In this document: positions 1 to 4,220 of the stretch, piece by piece | Numbering within the stretch: position 1 is the first letter of the stretch | How the letters are laid out: the number at the start of each line of letters is the position of its first letter | NCBI GenBank assembly: GCA_946530565.1 | Contig: CAMNAE010000128.1 | Location: forward strand, 1-5,549 | Direction of reading: 5' to 3' | DNA from: an uncultured Oscillibacter sp. | GTDB lineage: Bacteria > Bacillota > Clostridia > Oscillospirales > Oscillospiraceae | Length of the DNA stretch: 5,549 bases | Program-made: the position numbers and the translations under genes | The notes under the pieces: model-generated | Told to the model about the DNA's origin: nothing | Seen by the model: only the letters and a program-made list of their open reading frames with translations | The model's database searches: none

Positions 1-34
1 CTGCGACGGAAGGTGGTGCCCCCGATCCGCCGCG

Positions 35-210
35 TTTTTTAGGGCAACAGCGCATCATTCGACAAGAGCGGATGACGAGATATTTTTGCGCCGAATCAAG
101 GCGCAAAAACGCAGGAATACTGGATGTATTTCAAGTTTTTGCAACGCAGAGTCGGCCAAAAATAGCCGACAGCCGCCGAAGACGATATGGTGCGGTGTTG
201 CCTTAAGAGA
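35..210. repeat. MITE-like element with imperfect terminal inverted repeats
   Basis: A stretch of about 176 bp with no credible gene whose ends are inverted copies of each other. The left end at 39-54 reads TTAGGGCAACAGCGCA and the right end at 191-206 is TGCGGTGTTGCCTTAA, 14 of 16 matching as an inverted repeat. Taking 35-54 against 191-210 gives 16 of 20. Inside are perfect stems: TTTTTGCGCC/GGCGCAAAAA (83-92 with 100-109), GTCGGC/GCCGAC (151-156 with 165-170), and a competing nested pair, GCAAAAAC/GTTTTTGC (103-110 with 135-142), enclosing AATAC/GTATT (116-120 with 126-130). Short length, terminal inverted repeats, internal folding and no coding capacity fit a non-autonomous miniature transposable element or other interspersed repeat. 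A TTA flanks both ends but is part of the repeat itself, so a target duplication cannot be claimed. Mobility is inferred; copy number is unknown. Confidence 0.55.
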
Positions 211-218
211 ACAGGCGC

Positions 219-257
219 AAAAAAAGAGGCGACCCGCGTTCGGATCGCCTCTTTTTT
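219..257 (-). terminator. Intrinsic terminator of the TPP riboswitch
   Basis: GAGGCGA (226-232) pairs with TCGCCTC (245-251). An inner CCG/CGG pair lies across one mismatch and closes a four-base loop. Seven A lie on one side and six T on the other, so the structure could stop transcription in both directions. On the minus strand it starts about 20 nt after the TPP aptamer, the usual place for the expression platform of a transcription-terminating riboswitch. TPP binding would favour this hairpin. I found no convincing antiterminator. The best candidate is a 6-bp pairing of TGGATC in the aptamer with GATCCG in the terminator's first arm. Confidence 0.85.
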
Positions 258-278
258 ATGATGAGACATGTGCTTCGT

Positions 279-373
279 GGCTTTCCCTACGTTGGCATGA
301 TCCAAATCAGGTGGCGGGTAACGGCTTACAAAAGCCGAATCTCAGCCCGCTGCAGCGGACTCCCCGAGCGCTG
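279..373 (-). promoter_or_regulatory. TPP riboswitch (THI element)
   Basis: On the minus strand the conserved thiamine pyrophosphate aptamer can be read in order. CGGGGAGTCC opens it; a short GC hairpin (P3) follows, then the invariant CTGAGA (340-345). An optional P3a hairpin, CGGCTT/AAGCCG (322-337), precedes TACCC (316-320). Then come ACCTGATTTGGAT (300-312) and CATGCCAACGTAGGGAA on the 3' side. These are the pyrimidine- and pyrophosphate-sensing halves of the family, with only small departures from the classical ACCTGATCTGGAT and ATGCCAGCGTAGGGAA. Such aptamers lower expression of thiamine synthesis or uptake genes when TPP is plentiful. It has its own promoter just upstream and a terminator just downstream. 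The regulated gene is not in the window and should lie on the minus strand beyond position 1, past the repeat element. Confidence 0.95.
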
Positions 374-389
374 TTCACTTGTATGCCAA

Positions 390-418
390 AGTATATCCCC
401 GGAGCGCCGCTTTGTCAA
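390..418 (-). promoter_or_regulatory. Near-consensus sigma-A promoter driving the TPP riboswitch
   Basis: On the minus strand there is a perfect -35 box TTGACA (413-418), a 17-bp spacer and a -10 box TATACT (390-395). Transcription should begin near 382-384, about 10 nt before the aptamer. The -35 box begins only 5 bp past the stop codon of the PH-like gene, so the riboswitch unit is compactly attached to the end of that gene. No terminator separates the two, so read-through transcripts from the PH-like gene would also carry the riboswitch. Confidence 0.85.
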
Positions 419-423
419 GAGCT

Positions 424-981
424 TTACAGCGCCTGACGTACCCCCTGCGCGTCGCTGACGTTGTAGAAGACGAGGCCGGTGATGCCGGGGCCGTTGTCCT
501 CCTTCACGGGGACGACCGCGCTCACGCGTGCCTTTTTCGCACTGAGCTCCGTCGCGGTGCCGAAGAGGAAGTGCGTGCCGCTCTCCCCGGGGAGCGTCTT
601 CGTCTTGAGTCCCGCCTTGTCGAGCGTCCAGACGCCGCGGTTGCCCTCGGTGACCATGACGCGGCGGTTCGTGATGAAATAGAGCCGCTTGCCGAGGATC
701 GCGCTGCGGTCGAGCACGGGGATGAGCGCGAGATACGCACCGATGAAGACGACGATCAGAACGACGACGGGCTTGATCTGAACGCCGGTGTTCGCGGCGC
801 TCGCGAAATACCCGCCGACGAGGCCGATCACGAGGACCGCGCAGATGATCCAGCGGATCAGAAGGCTCGACTTGTTCTCGTCGTTCATCAGCGGAAACGG
901 GGCGGACTTGCCGCTCCAGAGGATCTCCTCGTCCTTGCCGAGCGCCGCGGTGACGGTCGCCGGAATGCCTTTTCCTGCCAT
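424..981 (-). CDS. Two-helix membrane protein with bacterial PH-like domain
   Basis: A 185-residue protein. The N-terminus has an ILWSGK segment (about 20-25), followed by two hydrophobic helices at about 40-62 and 69-90. A cytoplasmic-type domain then starts with LYFITNRRVMV (100-110). The tyrosine-x-(I/L)TN-R-R-hydrophobic pattern just after a pair of membrane helices is typical of bacterial PH-like (DUF304/YdbS-type) proteins, whose exact roles are mostly unknown. The start is the ATG at 979-981, with GGAGGAG (991-997) nine bases upstream. An in-frame extension to 1278 has no comparable site and would run through the divergent promoter. The gene stands alone and is divergent from the sensor kinase operon. 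Transcription may share control with that operon through repeated TTAAC motifs. The fold assignment is from motif recognition only; no ligand or partner can be named. Confidence 0.8.
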   Translation of the reverse strand: MAGKGIPATVTAALGKDEEILWSGKSAPFPLMNDENKSSLLIRWIICAVLVIGLVGGYFASAANTGVQIKPVVVLIVVFIGAYLALIPVLDRSAILGKRLYFITNRRVMVTEGNRGVWTLDKAGLKTKTLPGESGTHFLFGTATELSAKKARVSAVVPVKEDNGPGITGLVFYNVSDAQGVRQAL

Positions 982-1043
982 AGTGTATCTCTCCTCCAAA
1001 AAGATGTGATTTCTGCGCAGGGCCTTGCCTTGCGCGCGGGAAC

Positions 1044-1052
1044 ATGGTAGCA
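1044..1052 (-). promoter_or_regulatory. Possible extended -10 promoter of the PH-like gene
   Basis: On the minus strand TGCTACCAT gives an extended -10 (TGn) with four of six -10 positions matching consensus, about 60 bp before the start codon. No good -35 box lies 16 to 18 bp upstream, so it would need the extended -10 or an activator. The TTTTAACGG motifs at 1071-1079 and 1103-1111 lie just upstream. This is a weak call. Confidence 0.3.
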
Positions 1053-1070
1053 TGAAAAAGCATAAAAACG

Positions 1071-1156
1071 CCGTTAAAACCTGCCGGATCGACGTGAAAC
1101 CACCGTTAAAAAGTTCGGGATCTGCCCGGATTCTTAACACTTTATTTATTCTTAAC
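1071..1156. promoter_or_regulatory. Four TTAAC-core motifs in the divergent promoter region
   Basis: CCGTTAAAA occurs at 1071-1079 and 1103-1111 (32 bp apart), and ATTCTTAAC at 1130-1138 and 1148-1156 (18 bp apart). Read on the minus strand the first two become TTTTAACGG, so all four share a T-rich TTAAC core. Two copies face the PH-like gene and two face the kinase operon, each pair lying upstream of its proposed promoter. Such an array of direct half-sites fits an OmpR/KdpE-family regulator, and the adjacent KdpE-like protein is the natural candidate. Binding is inference. The interval 982-1264 contains no gene. Confidence 0.45.
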
Positions 1157-1166
1157 GCAAACTTTA

Positions 1167-1196
1167 TTGGGAATTGCAGGCAGATTCTGGTAGAAT
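1167..1196 (+). promoter_or_regulatory. Promoter of the kdpD-kdpE-like operon
   Basis: TTGGGA (1167-1172) and TAGAAT (1191-1196) are separated by 18 bp, and the -10 is extended by TG at 1188-1189. Four of six and five of six positions match consensus. Transcription would start near 1203, leaving a purine-rich leader of about 60 nt before the kinase start. The nearest ATTCTTAAC motif ends 10 bp upstream of the -35 box, a position suitable for an activator. Confidence 0.6.
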
Positions 1197-1264
1197 GAGG
1201 GCCAAGGGCCGAGGGAACGGGAGCCTGAGGCCGGAGGATACCGGAAGGGAGGAGACGCGGAGCG

Positions 1265-2377
1265 ATGAAAAGGATCAAACGCTATTTTCCGTTTTCGCTG
1301 CAGGATCTTTTCAGAACGGCGGGGATCATGGCGCTGGCCGCACTGTTCTGCTTCCTTTTAAAGCCTCTGAGCGATTCCGACTTCCATGTGCCGCTGATCT
1401 TCGTGCTCGCGGTGCTGTTGATCTCGCTGACGACCGAGGGCTATCTCTACGGCCTTGTCTCGTCGGTGCTTGCGGTGTTCTTCGTGAACATCGTCTTCAC
1501 CTATCCGTACTTTCAGATGGACTTTTCGATGACCGGATATCCGCTCACGTTTTTATGCATGTTCGCGGTCTCGATCATCACCTGCACGCTCACGACGCGC
1601 GTGCAGCAGGGGGAGCAGCTCATGCTCGAGGCGGAGCGCGAAAAGATGCGCGCGAACCTCCTGCGCGCGATCTCCCATGATTTCAGAACGCCGCTCACGA
1701 GCATGATCGGCTCGACGAACGCGGTGCTCGAGGCGGACGGACACCTGTCGGAGGCGGAGAAGCGCAAGCTCCTGACCGATGCGCGCAGCGAGGCGGAGTG
1801 GATGTTCAACATGGTCGAGAACCTTTTGAGCATCACGCGCATCGGCGCAGACTCAGCGACTGAGCTCCACACGGAGCCGGAGCTCGTGGAGGAGGTCGTC
1901 GGAGAGGCGGTGAGCCGCTTCAAGCGGCAGTACCCGGGCTTCCCGGTGCAGGTGGACTGCCAGGACTCGCTGCTCTTTGTCAAGATGGACGCGGTACTGA
2001 TCGAGCAGGTGCTGCTGAACCTCCTCATCAACGCGGCGATCCACGCCGAGGGCGCGACCTGCGCCGTCGTGCGCGTCAAGCGCGAGGGCGGCCGCGCGGT
2101 CTTTCGTGTGGAGGACGACGGGCGCGGCATCGAGCGGGAGTACCTCCCCGATCTCTTTGAAGGCCGGGCGCCCCGGGGCGCCGGCAGCGCCGTCTCGGGC
2201 GATTCGCGCCGGAACATGGGCATCGGCCTGAGTGTCTGCCGCACGATCATACTTGCACACAAGGGTACGATCGAGGCCGGGAATCTCCCCGGCGGCGGCG
2301 CTTCGTTCGTATTTTATCTGCCCTGTATGCCGCAGGAGGAGGACTATGGCCTTGAAACAGAAGATACTGATCGTTGA
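1265..2377 (+). CDS. kdpD: Short KdpD-like sensor histidine kinase (DUF4118 type)
   Basis: A 370-residue membrane sensor kinase that should autophosphorylate and pass phosphate to the regulator encoded next. Four hydrophobic segments (about 18-34, 42-58, 60-80, 91-111) form the DUF4118-type membrane domain also found in KdpD. The kinase core follows. The H-box SHDFRTPLT has the phosphoacceptor His138, the N-box LLNLLINAAIHA covers 250-261, the G1 box is DDGRGI (284-289) and the G2 box is GIGLSV (319-324). Classical KdpD is about 900 residues and begins with a KdpD sensor domain and a universal-stress-protein domain. Both are absent, as in many Firmicutes, so the signal may not be potassium. 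The start ATG at 1265 has GGGAGGAG (1247-1254) upstream. It overlaps the regulator gene by 32 bp. No kdpFABC genes are seen. The symbol marks family membership, not proven function. Confidence 0.88.
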   Translation: MKRIKRYFPFSLQDLFRTAGIMALAALFCFLLKPLSDSDFHVPLIFVLAVLLISLTTEGYLYGLVSSVLAVFFVNIVFTYPYFQMDFSMTGYPLTFLCMFAVSIITCTLTTRVQQGEQLMLEAEREKMRANLLRAISHDFRTPLTSMIGSTNAVLEADGHLSEAEKRKLLTDARSEAEWMFNMVENLLSITRIGADSATELHTEPELVEEVVGEAVSRFKRQYPGFPVQVDCQDSLLFVKMDAVLIEQVLLNLLINAAIHAEGATCAVVRVKREGGRAVFRVEDDGRGIEREYLPDLFEGRAPRGAGSAVSGDSRRNMGIGLSVCRTIILAHKGTIEAGNLPGGGASFVFYLPCMPQEEDYGLETEDTDR

Positions 2378-3071
2378 GGATGAGGCGCGGATCGCGAACT
2401 TCATGAGCGCGGTGCTCTCGGCGCACGACTATGAGCCGGTGCTCGCCTCCAACGGGCGCGAGGCCCGCAGTCTCATCAACTCCCTGTGCCCGGATCTTGT
2501 GATCCTGGACCTCGGGCTGCCGGACATGGACGGCGTCGACCTGATCCGCTCGACGCGCGAGTGGACGCAGCTCCCGATCCTCGTCGTCTCGGCGCGCATG
2601 AATGAGCGCGACAAGGTGACCGCGCTCGACGCCGGAGCCGACGACTACATCACCAAGCCCTTCGGCACGAGCGAGCTTTTGGCGCGCATCCGCACGGCGC
2701 TGCGGCATGTGCGCTCCGGCGCCGCCGAGAGCAGCATCCCCTCGGGCGGGGTCTTCCGTGTCGGCCGGCTCACGATCGACTACGACAAGCACTGGGTGCT
2801 CATCGACGGGAAGAACGTCCACCTGACGCAGAACGAATACAAGATCGTATCGCTCCTCGGCCTGCACGCGGGCAAGGTGCTCACCTACGACTACATCCTC
2901 CGGGCGATCTGGGGCCCCGCCGCGAGCGGCGACAACCAGGTGCTCCGCGTGCACATGGCGCACATCCGCCGCAAGATCGAACGCAACCCCGCCCAGCCGC
3001 AGTACCTCTTCACCGAGGTCGGCGTCGGATACCGCATCGCCGACGAGGCGCCGGAGGAGAGCGGGAACTGA
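2346..3071 (+). CDS. kdpE: KdpE-like response regulator (OmpR family)
   Basis: A 241-residue DNA-binding response regulator. The receiver domain (about 5-118) has the acidic pocket E11-D12, phosphoacceptor Asp55 in VILDLGLPDMDG, Ser82 and Lys104 in the TKPFG motif. A linker leads to an OmpR/PhoB winged helix (about 136-231), with LTQNEYKIVSLL before the recognition-helix region RVHMAHIRRKIE and the C-terminal GVGYRI wing. The phrases LDLGLPD, LDAGADDY and HxRxKxExNPxxPxY resemble KdpE closely. I chose ATG 2346 because GGAGGAGG (2335-2342) precedes it and because the KILIVEDE strand starts four residues later. The frame is open upstream to 2232, but that extension is the kinase's coding DNA. 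The 32-bp overlap with the kinase gene suggests translational coupling. It probably regulates its own operon, and perhaps the divergent PH-like gene, through the TTAAC motifs. Targets outside the window are unknown. Confidence 0.9.
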   Translation: MALKQKILIVEDEARIANFMSAVLSAHDYEPVLASNGREARSLINSLCPDLVILDLGLPDMDGVDLIRSTREWTQLPILVVSARMNERDKVTALDAGADDYITKPFGTSELLARIRTALRHVRSGAAESSIPSGGVFRVGRLTIDYDKHWVLIDGKNVHLTQNEYKIVSLLGLHAGKVLTYDYILRAIWGPAASGDNQVLRVHMAHIRRKIERNPAQPQYLFTEVGVGYRIADEAPEESGN

Positions 3072-3092
3072 CGCGCGGGGACCATACAAAAC

Positions 3093-3157
3093 AACAGGAC
3101 TGTGATGATCAGGAGCACGAAAGCTCGCTCCTGAACGTCACAGCCCTGTTTCTTTTT
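3093..3157 (+). terminator. Strong intrinsic terminator of the two-component operon
   Basis: A long interrupted stem starts 21 bp after the kdpE-like stop codon. AACAGG pairs with CCTGTT, CTGTGA with TCACAG, and TCAGGAGC with GCTCCTGA. Small bulges separate the pairs and the loop is about 10 nt. The tail is TCTTTTT (3151-3157). This should end the kinase-regulator transcript. Confidence 0.9.
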
Positions 3158-3158
3158 G

Positions 3159-3186
3159 CCCCCCGCTTTTTGGCGAAAGCGGGGGG
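3159..3186. other. GC-rich hairpin directly after the terminator
   Basis: CCCCCCGCTTT (3159-3169) pairs perfectly with AAAGCGGGGGG (3176-3186) around a TTGGCG loop. It begins two bases after the terminator's T-run and has no T-run of its own on either strand. It could act as a back-up stop, a barrier between the convergent kdpE-like and TetR genes, or an RNA-end stabiliser. Which of these applies is unknown. Confidence 0.6.
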
Positions 3187-3310
3187 ATTGTCCATTGCGC
3201 CAGACGCCGCGCGTGGCGTATACTAACGGAAAAGAGGCGGCCGCGGCCCGGGGCGGGGAGCCGGCCGGGTCATGCAGTCTCTTGCGGGACCTGTATCCGG
3301 GGACCCGGGC

Positions 3311-3865
3311 TCAATCGGCCTTTGCCGCAAGCTCGGAGGCGAGGTCGATCATGCCGAAGCTGCCGCACAGAGCTTCGGCATAGGCGACCGGGTCCCCGCG
3401 CATACCGGCCTCCAGCCAGTCGATCAGCGCGCCGAGCACCGTGTGGAAAAAGAAGCGGGAGAGGAGCTGCAGCTTCTCCTCGTCGACCGCGATGCCCTCG
3501 GTCGCCACGCGGAAGTACTGCTCGACCGTGTGAGCCGTGACCGAGCGGAGCATCGGGAGCAAAACGTCCTTCGGAAGCGAGCGGTAGAGCTTCAAAAGCG
3601 CCGTGCGGTGCGACTCGGCGTAGGCGACGATCGGGCGGAAGCAGTCGAGCGGCGAGTCCGGCTGCGCGTTTTCGAAGATGATCTCATCCGACCAGCTCTG
3701 CGCGGCCTTGGCGATCATATCCTGGATGCTGCTGAAGTGGTAGTAAAAGGAGTTCCGGTTCAGGCCGCATTCGTCCACGATATCCTGAACGGTGATGCGG
3801 CGGTATGGGCGCTGCTCCAAAAGGGCGAGGAAGGCGTTGGCGATTTTCTGCGGCGTGTCTTTCAT
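3311..3865 (-). CDS. TetR/AcrR-family transcriptional repressor
   Basis: A 184-residue protein with the TetR layout. An N-terminal helix (KIANAFLALLEQRPYRRIT) leads into the helix-turn-helix at about 24-44, ITVQDIVDECGLNRNSFYYHF, with the family's typical FYYHF end of the recognition helix. The C-terminal two-thirds is an all-helical ligand and dimer domain. Its end, WLEAGMRGDPVAYAEALCG, resembles the C-terminal region of DhaS-type TetR proteins. Such proteins usually repress themselves and a neighbour until a small ligand binds. The start at 3865 has GAGGTGA (3870-3876) four bases upstream. The gene is divergent from the radical SAM gene and convergent with the two-component operon, so the radical SAM gene is its most likely local target. 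The ligand cannot be guessed from the sequence. Confidence 0.9.
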   Translation of the reverse strand: MKDTPQKIANAFLALLEQRPYRRITVQDIVDECGLNRNSFYYHFSSIQDMIAKAAQSWSDEIIFENAQPDSPLDCFRPIVAYAESHRTALLKLYRSLPKDVLLPMLRSVTAHTVEQYFRVATEGIAVDEEKLQLLSRFFFHTVLGALIDWLEAGMRGDPVAYAEALCGSFGMIDLASELAAKAD

Positions 3866-3910
3866 CGGATCACCTCGTGCTGTCGCATTTGAATGATGCT
3901 GTAATGATTT

Positions 3911-3939
3911 ATTTTATCGCGGCGGCTCCTTTTGGGCAA
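3911..3939 (-). promoter_or_regulatory. Likely promoter of the TetR gene
   Basis: On the minus strand TTGCCC (3934-3939), a 17-bp spacer and TAAAAT (3911-3916) match consensus at four and five of six positions. Transcription would start near 3904, giving a leader of about 40 nt. The -35 box lies within one arm of an inverted repeat (3932-3939 with 3958-3965), so that repeat could be an operator. A perfect TATAAT at 4008-4013 on the same strand is an alternative -10, but it lacks a good -35 box. Confidence 0.5.
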
Positions 3940-3970
3940 TGGACAATTCAAGGGACTTTGCCCAAGGGGG
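3927..3970. repeat. Inverted repeat overlapping the TetR promoter
   Basis: TTGGGCAA (3932-3939) and TTGCCCAA (3958-3965) are a perfect 8-bp inverted pair around 18 nt. As plus-strand RNA the stem extends to about 13 bp through G-C and G-U pairs (3927-3939 with 3958-3970). One arm includes the proposed TetR -35 box. It may be an operator for TetR autoregulation or simply an RNA stem. The spacing is wide for a single TetR dimer site. Confidence 0.45.
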
Positions 3971-4008
3971 CGGCCGCGCAGCCCTTCGGGGGGGAAGACA
4001 CCGGGAGA

Positions 4009-4184
4009 TTATACTGATTTCCAGTAAAACGCTTGCATTTCAGTATAAGCGCAGCGAGGCTGCCGCCTCGCGCAAGATCAGTATGGCTCGGCTTCTGCAA
4101 GGCGCCTCGGCGCCTTTGCCTGTGAAAAAAGAAGCGCACAGGCAATCAAACGGTTTTAAATCGTTTGATCGAAGATTCGTATAA
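4009..4184. repeat. Second MITE-like element, upstream of the radical SAM gene
   Basis: The two ends are imperfect inverted copies. Positions 4009-4031, starting TTATACTGATTTCCAG, match the reverse complement of 4162-4184, starting TTATACGAATCTTCGA, at 16 of 23 bases without gaps. Most differences are transitions. Between them is a run of stems: GCGAGGC/GCCTCGC (4054-4071), AAGGCGCC/GGCGCCTT (4099-4116), TTGCCTGTG/CACAGGCAA (4116-4145) and ATCAAACG/CGTTTGAT (4145-4169). The 176-bp size, folding and lack of coding capacity resemble the element at 35-210, but the end sequences differ. Its right end is 36 bp before the radical SAM start. Both ends read outward as -10-like hexamers: TATAAT toward TetR (4008-4013) and TATAAG toward the radical SAM gene (4180-4185). 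It could instead be a native structured leader. Confidence 0.45.
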
Positions 4185-4220
4185 GCCGTTTTCTGCGTAC
4201 ATCACAAGGAGGAAACTGAC

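Noticed and set aside
83..109. Perfect 10-bp stem as a terminator
   Set aside because: The T-runs are inside the stem and no T-run follows it on either strand. It fits better as part of the repeat element's folding.
86..436. Open frame of 116 codons on the plus strand
   Set aside because: It runs through the repeat element, terminator, TPP aptamer and riboswitch promoter, has no ribosome binding site and no recognisable domain.
1114..1130. Minus-strand hairpin followed by five T, as a terminator
   Set aside because: The stem is only about six pairs and no minus-strand gene upstream needs it. It lies among the promoter motifs.
982..1278. N-terminal extension of the PH-like protein to an upstream start at 1278
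   Set aside because: It would cross the divergent promoter region and overlap the kinase start. ATG 979-981 has a clear GGAGGAG and begins a normal-looking protein.
2232..2345. Upstream in-frame start for the response regulator
   Set aside because: The extension is out-of-frame coding DNA of the kinase. The receiver domain begins properly at ATG 2346 with a strong ribosome binding site.
2247..3089. Long minus-strand frame opposite the response regulator
   Set aside because: It is a GC-rich antisense shadow of a clear gene, with low-complexity composition and no domain.
3195..3224. Plus-strand promoter TTGCGC, 18 bp, TATACT
   Set aside because: It would only transcribe antisense into the TetR gene, and the -35 is weak. 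An antisense RNA is possible but unsupported.
3272..3892. Plus-strand frame of 206 codons opposite the TetR gene
   Set aside because: It is an antisense shadow with no ribosome binding site. The minus-strand TetR protein has clear family motifs.
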